Shown here piece by piece: positions 15,901 to 22,468 of a DNA stretch of 64,000 nt. This stretch comes from Bacteroidota bacterium (GTDB taxonomy: Bacteria > Bacteroidota > Bacteroidia > Sphingobacteriales > Sphingobacteriaceae). Each line of letters opens with the position of its first letter. The first letter of the stretch is position 1. A program made the position numbers and the translations under genes. The DNA lies in assembly GCA_026224775.1 (NCBI GenBank), contig JAMFRP010000018.1, forward strand, positions 1 to 64,000, in the 5' to 3' direction. Under the pieces are notes generated by a model, which was not told the DNA's origin, made no database searches, and was given only the letters and a program-made list of their open reading frames with translations.

Positions 15901-18884
15901 TCGGCGTAATAAATAGTATTGGCGGTTAAAGCAGGTGTTGTAAAGGTTGTACCTGTATAAACAGAGGTACCACCGCTTGCTGCTGTATACCACTTAACGG
16001 TTACATTATTTGGAACAGTAGCTGTAAAGGTTGCTGTTTGCCCGCTGTAAATACTCGTAGTTGATGGATTAACAACCGGGGCAGCAGGCGGATTATCAAT
16101 CAAAATTTGTACCGGGTAGCGATTAGGGCTTGTACATGTACCGCGGGTATAGGCTATATAATAAGTAGTGTTGGCGGTTAAAGCAGGTGTTGTAAAACTA
16201 GTACCGGTGCCTGCCAATGTTCCGCCAGTTGGGGCGGTATAGAATTGGAAAGTACCATTTGTTGGTGAAGTGATATTGATTGTAGCTGTACTGCCCATGC
16301 AAATTTCAGGGCTGGCAGGGGTGAACACCGGTTTTGGATATTCCTGCACAGCGTAGTAAACATTTAAAGAGTTTATTAAACCCGCAATGCCGGAATTTAA
16401 CGTTACCTGTACCCTATCATAAGCACCAGTTGCCGGTACATAAACCGCATACCGAGTGCTGCCAGATAAGAGGCTTACTGTAAGCAAGGCATTGTTTAAA
16501 GCATAGCTTGCAACCAGCGTAGTGCCATTATATAGCGCCACTTGTATGTTAGCTGCTACCCCCGCGCTTAGTAAATTTGCAGGTGAGCCAAGCTCTAGCT
16601 TCACGGTATCACCGGCGTAGCCCGGTTGTTGGAATATGAGTTGTTGCGATGCTGAACCGCCAAGCAACCCCACCAAAACACTTATGGTTGAAGCAGTAGT
16701 GGTATCGGCATCTACAGCGAGCGCGTTATTGGTAGTGCCACATCCAATACAAATATTATTAACGCTGCTTGCCTGGTTATTGGCAAATGCGCAGGGTGTA
16801 TTTGTGTTGATGGTGACTGTTATGGTAATAGCCACTCTATCAGCCGACTGGCAACCTGTGGCATTTACCGCTGCTACGTAATAAGTAGTATTACTGTAAA
16901 GCGCCGGAGTAGTGAATGATGTGCCGGTAAAAATAGATGATGCCGCTGTAGACGAAGTATACCAATTATAGGTAATGCCTGTTTGAGCATTGGTTACATT
17001 TATAGTAGCTGTTTGTCCGGCGCTGATAGTTTGATTATTGGCAGCTAAAATTGGGTCGGCAGGGGCCGGACTAACAGTTGCTGTAGCCTGGGTACGGGTT
17101 GCACTTGGGCAGCCGGTTATATTTTCGGCTTCGGCATAATAACTTGTGGTGGCTGTTAATGCCGGGGTAGTAAAGTTTGTACCTGTATATAATGATGTAC
17201 CACCGGTGGCGGTGCTGTACCAATTATAGGTAACACCTGTTACAGGTGAGGCGATTGAAAATACCGCGACATTATTTGGGCAGATGGTTACATCGGGTGT
17301 GGTTATTCCCGGTGCGGCAGGTAGCGTGCTAACTGTTGCGGTAACCAAGGTACGGCCAGGGCTAACGCAAGTGCCTCCGGATTGCGCCTCGGCATAATAA
17401 CTTGTAGTTGCTGTTAACGCAGGGGTTGTGAAACTGTTGCCGGTAGCAATTGGTGTACCGCCGGTAGCGGCAGCATACCAGTTTACGGTTACTCCCGTAA
17501 CTGCCTGCGCGGTAAAAGTTGCCGGTTGGCCGGGGCAAACGGTTACCGCCGCATTGGTCACAGTAACATTTCCCGGTACAGCATTTACACTTACTACAAC
17601 AGTTGTTCGTTCGGATTGATCGGTACAGCCGGAGCGCATGGCCGCAACATAATAGGTTGTATTAGCGGTTAATGCCGGGGTTGTGAAACTACTGCCGGTA
17701 TAAACAGGTGAGCCGCCTGTGGCCGCTGTATACCATAAAAATGTAGTATTAGGCTGCGCAACGGCAGTTAGAATAGCCGAAGTGCCGCTACATATGGCTG
17801 CGTTATTTGTAATTACGTTATTAAATTTTATAACCGGGCGAGGTATCAGTTTTTGCGCCTCGTACAGGTTTAAGGTTGACAGCACGTTGGCTATACCTCC
17901 ACCCAAAGTCACCTGCACACGATCGAATATATTTTTAGGAGCATAGGTGACCGTGAAATTTTGAGTACCGCCTATTAACCCGAGTAATTGAAGGTTTAAT
18001 AAGGATGAGTTTATGGTATAGGTTTCGGCAGTACCGTTGGCGCCGTTATAGTCGTTATAGGTCGAGACTGAAATATTTGATAATACACCGGCAGAAAGCA
18101 GCGATTGCGGTACAGACATTGTCAATCTGATGGAATCACCAACTACGGATGGGGCTTCGTAGATGATGGTTTGTTGTGCGTAGGCACCAACCAAGCCAAC
18201 ACCCGCATTAAGGGTTGAATACGTGGTTAAATTACCATCATATGCATTTTGCGGGTTTTGTACCCCCCCAACCGCCAGGCCCAGGTTAAGTAAGCCCGAT
18301 GAAATGCCGTACAGCTCATCGACTGGCGAGTTACATGCGCCAGCGGCATTCCCGTTATAAAAACCTTCGTATAAATATAAATTGCTTAACGCGCCTAGTA
18401 AGCCGCCGTTGAGTGTTACCCTTATACGATCATAAGCTGCAGTTGGGGTTATGCTTGCTTCTATCTGATTGTTATTAGCTAATACACTTACCAGGGTTGA
18501 TACAGAAACTGGTTGGCCAATTGCCGTTGTGCCATTATATGCTTGTAACGAAATCCCTCCAAGTACCGTAGCACTCAGTAGGTTATTACCAGTGCCCAAC
18601 TTAACCGTTACCGGTGTATTGGCCGCAACTTTGGTACCGCCAAATATAAGTTCCTGGTATGTTGTTGCCGCTAAGCCAACCGTAACATTGAGGGTTGAAT
18701 ACGTTTCCACATTACCATCGGCAGCATTTGCCTGGTTGGATACATTACAACCAAGGCATAACAGGCCGGTTGAGCCAACATCCTGACTGGAGGCGTAGAT
18801 ACGCTGAGCGCTGGAAGTTAGAGAGAAAAATAGTAGCAGGCACAATATCAGAACGTACCTGGCCACACAGGTAAAGGTTTTCAT
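9945..18884 (-). CDS. Giant Ig-like repeat T9SS-secreted adhesin with type-B sorting domain
   Basis: This protein of about 2,979 residues starts with a signal peptide (MKTFTCVARYVLILCLLL..SSAQ; start at ATG 18882-18884). By eye it contains 23 Ig-like repeats of about 86 residues (WY..ATGG..TG..FTTP.L...TTYY.EA). There are also five copies of a roughly 150-residue module (LLCLGC..N...AVDAD..T.S.L.V.VGLL) and a fibronectin-III-like domain (about 10490-10230). It ends with FVPNAFTPNGDGKNDI..., the gliding-motility-associated C-terminal domain that targets proteins to the T9SS and pairs with PorP/SprF. The short basic end (KGTITLLR) is typical of this domain. The likely role is a cell-surface adhesin. 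Modules 1 and 2 are adjacent at the N-terminus; modules 3-5 are separated by blocks of 3-4 Ig repeats. Confidence 0.93.
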   Translation of the reverse strand: MKTFTCVARYVLILCLLLFFSLTSSAQRIYASSQDVGSTGLLCLGCNVSNQANAADGNVETYSTLNVTVGLAATTYQELIFGGTKVAANTPVTVKLGTGNNLLSATVLGGISLQAYNGTTAIGQPVSVSTLVSVLANNNQIEASITPTAAYDRIRVTLNGGLLGALSNLYLYEGFYNGNAAGACNSPVDELYGISSGLLNLGLAVGGVQNPQNAYDGNLTTYSTLNAGVGLVGAYAQQTIIYEAPSVVGDSIRLTMSVPQSLLSAGVLSNISVSTYNDYNGANGTAETYTINSSLLNLQLLGLIGGTQNFTVTYAPKNIFDRVQVTLGGGIANVLSTLNLYEAQKLIPRPVIKFNNVITNNAAICSGTSAILTAVAQPNTTFLWYTAATGGSPVYTGSSFTTPALTANTTYYVAAMRSGCTDQSERTTVVVSVNAVPGNVTVTNAAVTVCPGQPATFTAQAVTGVTVNWYAAATGGTPIATGNSFTTPALTATTSYYAEAQSGGTCVSPGRTLVTATVSTLPAAPGITTPDVTICPNNVAVFSIASPVTGVTYNWYSTATGGTSLYTGTNFTTPALTATTSYYAEAENITGCPSATRTQATATVSPAPADPILAANNQTISAGQTATINVTNAQTGITYNWYTSSTAASSIFTGTSFTTPALYSNTTYYVAAVNATGCQSADRVAITITVTINTNTPCAFANNQASSVNNICIGCGTTNNALAVDADTTTASTISVLVGLLGGSASQQLIFQQPGYAGDTVKLELGSPANLLSAGVAANIQVALYNGTTLVASYALNNALLTVSLLSGSTRYAVYVPATGAYDRVQVTLNSGIAGLINSLNVYYAVQEYPKPVFTPASPEICMGSTATINITSPTNGTFQFYTAPTGGTLAGTGTSFTTPALTANTTYYIAYTRGTCTSPNRYPVQILIDNPPAAPVVNPSTTSIYSGQTATFTATVPNNVTVKWYTAASGGTSVYTGTTFTTPALTANTIYYAEASSGSCVSTTRTPATVTVQPIVVPDVTVTPPTQTINPGTTATLTASSTTPGTVFNWFTTPTGGTSIYTGATFTSPPLFAGTTYYAQSTVTASGAVSATRAAGVITLTSSTVNPTPCDAAIAETTATSGLLCLGCAVNNEAAAVDADRNTFSQLDVPVGLLNAYAEQTLRFANTGIAGDTVVVELGVPGTLASVGVLSGISLATYNGTTYNNDRFAINASLLSVTVLNGSTRFKYAFVATAPFDRVEIRLNSVVSVLNALNIYDAYEEVAAPVVSTSSVTACQGTQATLTATATADATVRWYSTPTGGTPLYTGNVFNTPVLTTTTTYYAEASRTADGCTQAVRTPATVNVVTSPVAPVVNAPTQNICSGSTATFAAQPVAGVTFNWYSAATGGTLLFTGNTFTTPALTASTSYYVEADNAGSCASPTRTLVTANVTTTPSVPTVSSTPVQTCSGSTAVLTATSAQSGVTFNWYTTATGGTPIFTGAQYTTPVLTANTSYYVEAASGTCVSATRAKADVIVNPTPANPVVTTTPANGQVTSGQTATLAATSATAGVTFNWYTTATGGTPVFTGATFVTPALFSNTTYYVEAANATTGCVSPQRTAVTITVNTIFNTTCDFASSQTNTTSGVLCVGCGVINPNNAVDADTTTYSQLDLTVALLNASVSQTLIFSDPGIVGDTVALRLRIPAALLSASVLGNIQIQSYNGATANNDAVTLNSAAIKIQLLSGSQDVLVKFVPSAVYNAVQITLVDNVLGALNTLDVFYATKQVEKPQLAASTVNICSGTTATFTVSNARTGLTYTWYDSGGAVVHTGTSYTTGPLSITTTYYVQSSRTATGCANPNKVAATANVTPSPVTPVLAQSAVQICSGSNVTLSVTNGTGFTINWYDAATAGNLLFTGANYQVAPVTTTSYYAELTNGTCISPSRAVATVTVNPLPLQPGVQSNNITVCSGSPATITITSPQTGVTYNYYAAATGGTILGSGVTYATPAITANTTYYVDAVNTTTGCINNGGRTVVNINVTSPVAAPTLSATQTQVCSGGSVSISVTNPVAGLTYNWYDAVTGGNLVFTGTTFTANNVTVDAKYYVEAVNSTGCLSQTRTETDINVTPIPTPPQVQTSAGGTSVCSGTSATLVIVSPVVGNVYNWYDAASGGTLLFTGTEYVTPALTSTTTYYVEAATAGNCNPSTPTAVTITINALPTDPVLVNNAVSVCLGSTATLAISSPQAGVSYNWYDSPAATNLLFTGTTYITGPITNTTNFYVSAVNGSGCTSNNMAIAQVTVAPAPAAPALTNTGTVTTCTGSQVTLSIANPQAGYTYNFYTTATGGASVATGTSFTTPVLASNTTYYVDATNSGGCISASRTAVTITISTPPAAPTAGGTGTAICTGNVTAITATSSDPSATISWFADAAGGTALATGNSFTTPVLTATTTYYAETDNSNSCPSTSRAPVTVTVSPTPDAAIAGTGGTSICINNATTITATSTDATATITWYAAATGGTVLATGNSFTTPVLNSNTTYYAQVTNSTGCTSAARTAITVTINALPADPTLASANAVVCSGANATLMVSAPVAGTTYNWYDSATSTTILFTGATYVTGPISSPTVYFVSAVNGTGCTSMDRAQAQVTIQAAPAAPAVANAGTIQTCAGTSVTLSIANPQAGYTYNWYTDATGGSSVYTGTDFATPALASGTTYYVDATNSTGCTSTTRTAVNISVTNAPGAPTVSNTGTSVCPNTATTLTATSSDPGAMISWYSGATGGTALATGGNFTTPVLTANTTYYVGATNTASGCISTSRTPVTVAILQPLAAPVVAVSATTISTVTFAWSSITGATGYQVSLDNGTTFIDPGSGSLTYTVAGLNPGQSATLIVRALGASGCELSANSAAVTGTAQNPFGDGIFVPNAFTPNGDGKNDIEYVYGTSIKSLTFYVYNQWGEMIFKSESQASGWDGTYKGTNQPVGVYVYYVQANMNDGKQIMKKGTITLLR
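10500..12300. repeat. Tandem segmental duplication of a multi-Ig unit inside the adhesin gene
   Basis: Ig repeats 17-19 (about 12300-11530) resemble repeats 21-23 (about 11270-10500) in order, at a period of about 1,030 bp or four domains. The shared tags are TYITGPI/TYVTGPI with VSAVNGSGCTS/VSAVNGTGCTS, LSIANPQAGYTYN in both second members, and TATSSDP in both third members. The DNA is visibly similar as well, for example ataggcccggttat(g/a)ta at both sites. Confidence 0.8.
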
Positions 18885-18963
18885 GATTGAGTTGTTTAAG
18901 TTTAGATGAACTATTTCAGTCACATAAAATTAAACAGCCCTTTCAGCATATCACCAAAACACT

Positions 18964-19047
18964 TTGTTCAGTTATTATTGATTCCGGTCGGTTTGTTCAG
19001 TCCGTTCAGGACATAGCATGTTGTTCACAAAATTTATACTTTGTTCA
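18964..19047. promoter_or_regulatory. Cluster of five GTTCA direct repeats in divergent promoter region
   Basis: GTTCA occurs at 18966, 18995, 19004, 19023 and 19043, mostly as (T)TTGTTCA. The start-to-start spacings are 29, 9, 19 and 20 bp, close to multiples of one helical turn. The cluster lies 80-160 bp upstream of the adhesin start and 120-200 bp upstream of the 130-residue gene. One copy (TCCGTTCAG) also fits the LytTR half-site pattern. The binding protein is unknown. No clear paired -33/-7 promoter was found in this 285-bp gap. Confidence 0.5.
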
Positions 19048-19169
19048 CTTTATTCATTGGCTTTAAAAAGAATTTGATATAAATTAGTACCGAGGTATAA
19101 AACCTAAAACGTTATTAACCCCGTTTTAGCATATATAATAAAATAAATTAACCTTCATCACAATTTAAC

Positions 19170-19562
19170 ATGAGCACAAACAATCTAAATGAAGATCCAG
19201 AAGGAACTATCCCTGTTAACCAAGCTGTACAATTAGCGGCAAACTGGCGTGTTTATCTTGCCACATCTGGGCAGGCTTTTGTAGCGCAATCTTTTTTAAT
19301 CCCAATCGTCAATTTTCAAAACATCCTGCAATATAACCCCGACGCCGATAGCGTAAGGGCATATATAGGGCTTGAAGATCCAACTGATCCAACTACCGCG
19401 CAGTTATTACTGGTTCCGGTAAGCGGCGGGCAGGATATAGTTTCTTTACCACAAGGTAATGGCGGCGGAGGTGGTGTTGGCAACCCGCCAAGTAATATAT
19501 ATGATTACACAACGGTTTGCCCGCCAACGTGCGCAGCCCCGGGAAGCCCATTATCTGAATAA
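19170..19562 (+). CDS. Unknown 130-residue protein heading a signalling gene group
   Basis: I do not recognise this protein. It has no signal peptide or membrane segment. The N-terminal 100 residues (VNQAVQLAANWRVYL..., QSFLIPIVNFQNILQY, VRAYIGLEDPTDPTTAQLLLVPVSGGQD) look like a compact soluble fold. A poly-Gly linker (GNGGGGGVGNPPS) and a short tail with a CPPTC motif follow, so a metal- or redox-active tail is possible. It is the first of four plus-strand genes (this gene, membrane protein, kinase, regulator), separated from the next by a 14-bp-stem hairpin. Confidence 0.65.
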   Translation: MSTNNLNEDPEGTIPVNQAVQLAANWRVYLATSGQAFVAQSFLIPIVNFQNILQYNPDADSVRAYIGLEDPTDPTTAQLLLVPVSGGQDIVSLPQGNGGGGGVGNPPSNIYDYTTVCPPTCAAPGSPLSE

Positions 19563-19579
19563 TAATTATTGGGATTTAT

Positions 19580-19625
19580 TATGTTTATTCTGCTTTAATA
19601 GCAATATTTAGGCAGAATAAACATA
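19580..19625. terminator. 14-bp-stem hairpin between the 130-residue gene and the membrane protein gene
   Basis: The arms TATGTTTATTCTGC (19580-19593) and its exact complement (19612-19625) enclose an 18-nt loop. There is no T-run after the stem, so it may act as an mRNA-processing or attenuation element rather than a full terminator. The ATG of the membrane protein gene follows 4 bp later. Confidence 0.5.
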
Positions 19626-19629
19626 TTTG

Positions 19630-20268
19630 ATGGCTTTTCTACGATACTACACTCTTTACCTAACCCCGGCTTCTATTGCAATACCTATTATTATAGCGTT
19701 ATTTAGATACAAGTTACTTAGCCCTCCGTTTAAAGTTCTTTTTGGGTTCCTGGTTTTCTCGGGTATTGCAAATGCAATAAATATTATCCTTTTACTGCAT
19801 CATATACCTACCACAATAATGTTTCACATTTACACCCCTATTGAATTCACCCTTATATCCTTGTTTTATAACTATTTGTTTAAGGGAACGTGGCAGAAAA
19901 TTATGGTTATGCTGGTGATCGTTCTCTGCATATTTTGCCTGGTAGATTTCTTTTTTATTCAGCCTGGTATTCAGGTAGATACTTATCCCGATACTATTGA
20001 GGCTATTATAATTATAGCATACAGTGTTTTATATCTTAACCAACAAAGCAATATTGAAACTAATGATAGTTGGGGGCAGAGCGGATTAAATTGGGTTAAT
20101 ATAGCATTTTTAATATACTACGGATGCGGATTATTCATGTTTATCTCCATTAATTACCTTCTACACGCCAGTGTAAATGTAAACGCTATCGTTTGGTCGG
20201 TTTTTGATACTATTTTAGTGGTCGAATCTATTTTATTAGCAACCGGATTTTACAAATGCAAAACGTAG
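19630..20268 (+). CDS. Polytopic membrane protein, possible sensor partner of the kinase
   Basis: This 212-residue protein has about seven hydrophobic segments, including PASIAIPIIIALF, ILLLHHIPTTIMFHIYTPIEF, IMVMLVIVLCIFCLVDFFF and VWSVFDTILVVESILLATGF. I know no named family for it. It overlaps the start of the histidine kinase gene by 13 bp, which suggests translational coupling and a role as the membrane sensor for a kinase that itself has only one membrane span. That role is inferred. The TTG at 19627 directly precedes the ATG at 19630, and the ATG is preferred. Confidence 0.7.
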   Translation: MAFLRYYTLYLTPASIAIPIIIALFRYKLLSPPFKVLFGFLVFSGIANAINIILLLHHIPTTIMFHIYTPIEFTLISLFYNYLFKGTWQKIMVMLVIVLCIFCLVDFFFIQPGIQVDTYPDTIEAIIIIAYSVLYLNQQSNIETNDSWGQSGLNWVNIAFLIYYGCGLFMFISINYLLHASVNVNAIVWSVFDTILVVESILLATGFYKCKT

Positions 20269-21053
20269 ATAACATATATATACTGATAATACTAGCCATG
20301 GTGGGCTCATTTTTAATGGTGGGCTCGTTCATATTGCTATATATCAGAAATCAGAACAAAATTTTAAGGCAGCGCCAGCAGCTTCAGTTTAAAGAGATTG
20401 AACACCAGAAGGAATTGCTGCAGGCTATCATCGAGTCGCAGGAAACAGAACGCAAACGTATAGGCCAGGATTTGCATGATGATGTTGGTACGGCGCTATC
20501 GAGCCTGAGGTTAACCATTGAAATGTTTAAACCCGCGACCGAAGAGGACAATAACAACAAGCATGTAAAGCTAAGTAAGGAAATTATTGATAAAGTAATA
20601 CGGGATGTACGTTACATATCGCACAATTTATCACCTCCGGCCTTGAGCTATTACGGCTTGGCTGCAGCTATCGAAGAAAAAGCGTCGTTCATCAATAATT
20701 CGGGCCAGTTAACCATATCCTTAATTAATGATGCCGAAGAAGCGCTTAAAGCTATATCCCTACCGGCATCGGTTGCTTTGTACCGGGTTTTAGAGGAATT
20801 AATTAATAATACTATAAAACATGCAGGTGCTACACAATCCATTATAAAAATAGCGATTGCCGACCATGCTATATTAATTACTTATAATGATAACGGAAAG
20901 GGGATGGATGCATCATCAATAATTGTTGGGATGGGCATGCAAAACATTGAGAGCCGGTTAACCGTAATAAACGCTGACTATGTAATTGACACCGCCGCCG
21001 GGCAGGGTTTCAAGGTGAATATCAATTACCCGCTACCGGCTAACAAAATATGA
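20256..21053 (+). CDS. Sensor histidine kinase, HisKA_3 / NarX-LiaS type
   Basis: This 265-residue kinase has one transmembrane helix (about 7-30), a short coiled coil, and the HisKA_3 dimerisation box ETERKRIGQDLHDDVGTALS with the phospho-accepting His at residue 74. The C-terminal HATPase domain shows NNTIKHA (N box), NDNGKGMD (G1) and GMGMQNIESR (G2). With no periplasmic sensor domain it probably relies on a partner, perhaps the membrane protein whose gene overlaps its start. It overlaps the response regulator gene by 4 bp (ATGA), so the pair is co-translated. Confidence 0.92.
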   Translation: MQNVDNIYILIILAMVGSFLMVGSFILLYIRNQNKILRQRQQLQFKEIEHQKELLQAIIESQETERKRIGQDLHDDVGTALSSLRLTIEMFKPATEEDNNNKHVKLSKEIIDKVIRDVRYISHNLSPPALSYYGLAAAIEEKASFINNSGQLTISLINDAEEALKAISLPASVALYRVLEELINNTIKHAGATQSIIKIAIADHAILITYNDNGKGMDASSIIVGMGMQNIESRLTVINADYVIDTAAGQGFKVNINYPLPANKI

Positions 21054-21721
21054 ACGAAATAAAAATCGCTATCGTTGATGATCAAAACCTGTTTAGGCAA
21101 AGCCTTGGTTTGCTGATTGATTCGGTAGAACAATTTAAGCTGATTTCAGAATCGGAGGATGGGAATTCATTTTTAGAAAAGCTGAATACCACAGGAGCGG
21201 AACTACCCGATATAGCCATTATAGATATGGATATGCCCGGCATGAACGGCATTGAACTGAATACTATTTTACACCAGCAATATACCCGAATTAAAGTAAT
21301 AGTGCTATCCGTACATGTACAACCACTGCTTATTACGCAAATGATAAATGCCGGGGCCGCTGCCTATCTGGCAAAAAATTGCGATAAAAATGAATTAATA
21401 ACCGCTATTGAAACGGTTTATAAAACCGGTTTTTATTTTAACGCGGGTGTATTAATGGCACTGAGAGAAAGCGCTAATTATCGTACGCAAACACAAAAAA
21501 ACATCAGTAATATACCGGTAAAATTAACAGCGCGCGAAAAGCAGGTGTTAGAATTAATTTGTAAAGAATATAATAATGCTGAAATTGGTGAGCAACTATT
21601 TTTAAGCACGCGCACCATTGAAGGGCACAGAAATAACCTTATAAATAAAGCAGGCTGCCGAAATACCGCAGGATTGGTATTGTTTGCTATAAAGTATTCG
21701 CTGTTTCAACTGCCGGTTTAA
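21050..21721 (+). CDS. NarL/LuxR-family response regulator
   Basis: The 223-residue protein has a receiver domain with the acidic pair DD at 10-11, phospho-acceptor Asp at about residue 59 (IIDMDMPGMNG) and a conserved Lys in LAKN. The C-terminal LuxR HTH reads LTAREKQVLELICKEYNNAEIG and LSTRTIEGHRNNL. It is the cognate regulator of the overlapping kinase gene. Its targets are unknown; the adhesin operon and the NACHT gene on either side are candidates because both have GTTCA-type repeats upstream. Confidence 0.93.
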   Translation: MNEIKIAIVDDQNLFRQSLGLLIDSVEQFKLISESEDGNSFLEKLNTTGAELPDIAIIDMDMPGMNGIELNTILHQQYTRIKVIVLSVHVQPLLITQMINAGAAAYLAKNCDKNELITAIETVYKTGFYFNAGVLMALRESANYRTQTQKNISNIPVKLTAREKQVLELICKEYNNAEIGEQLFLSTRTIEGHRNNLINKAGCRNTAGLVLFAIKYSLFQLPV

Positions 21722-21737
21722 GCCTTTTTACGCATAC

Positions 21738-21783
21738 GTATTTATACGTGAATTATAAATAACGTATAAATACCTGACTATGC
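21738..21783. repeat. Inverted repeat after the response regulator gene
   Basis: The 11-bp arms GTATTTATACG (21738-21748) and its exact complement (21773-21783) enclose 24 nt. There is no T-tract, so this may be an operator or a weak terminator. The rest of the 250-bp gap to the 90-residue gene is AT-rich with nothing else I can support. Confidence 0.4.
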
Positions 21784-21971
21784 TTAAAGTTTGTATTAGT
21801 TATTGATATTATTAACTATTGGGTAATTTCTTCTATTCGACTTCCAATATATTTCATCACAGGAAACAGAAACCTTTCTTAATACTAAATATTTTATAAA
21901 TTTTTGCGACATTATAAAACATAGGTTTAATATTTGCGTATAATGTACTTAATTTACCTAAACTATTAAAT

Positions 21972-22244
21972 ATGCATATTGTGATGGATAAGATATTTAT
22001 CAGTAATCAGATTAAACTGGAGATATTAAGAATATGTGGCCAACCTACGCACAAAGCCTATAATTTGCCGGGAAATATAACCCTCGACCTTTTTAGTTAC
22101 GCCCAAAACGAGGAGCTTTGCCGTGTATTAGAACAAAAACTACAGGAAATAGCCTCTCAATACCAAACAGGGAAAATCATACTATCCGGTGATGTATCTA
22201 AACATCACACCGTTAGCGAGTGTATTAAAATGGTTTTCGCATAA
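21972..22244 (+). CDS. Unknown 90-residue protein
   Basis: I do not recognise this protein. It is soluble, mixed alpha/beta, with no motif I can name. MDKIFISNQIKLEI begins the likely ordered part, so ATG 21984 is an alternative start. Cys/His residues are scattered (ICGQPTHKAYN, SKHHTVSEC). It lies between the response regulator and the NACHT-type gene, separated from both by more than 220 bp, so it is probably its own transcription unit. Confidence 0.5.
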   Translation: MHIVMDKIFISNQIKLEILRICGQPTHKAYNLPGNITLDLFSYAQNEELCRVLEQKLQEIASQYQTGKIILSGDVSKHHTVSECIKMVFA

Positions 22245-22323
22245 TTTCATTTTTTTAAACTTTTTAAATATATTTAATAACTGGCTTACCTAAATGTTCG
22301 CGAAGTAACCAACGCGCTAAAAT

Positions 22324-22339
22324 TTGTTCATTTTGTTCA
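22324..22339 (+). promoter_or_regulatory. Two TTTGTTCATT direct repeats upstream of the NACHT gene
   Basis: TTTGTTCA occurs at 22323-22330 and 22332-22339, 9 bp apart and about 130-145 bp before the NACHT start. The sequence matches the repeats at 18964-19047. The surrounding 224-bp gap is AT-rich with no clear terminator. Confidence 0.4.
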
Positions 22340-22468
22340 TTGCTGCATCTAAGACAACCTATAGCCCCGGAATTTCGGTATATATGGTAATATAAAAAAA
22401 CAACACAACAGCACTATGTGATAGCACTAATTATTTAACGCCCTGAGCCCAACCTAATCTTAACCGTC

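Noticed and set aside
10138..18786. Many plus-strand ORFs of 60-105 codons inside the adhesin gene
   Set aside because: They are antisense shadows at a fixed repeat spacing, encode repetitive VV..PPVA-type sequence and fall in a highly supported minus-strand gene.
19053..19110. Standard -33/-7 promoter (TTTG N19 TAnnTTTG) for the 130-residue gene
   Set aside because: TTTG at 19073 has only TATAAAAC at the expected -7 position, which lacks TTTG.
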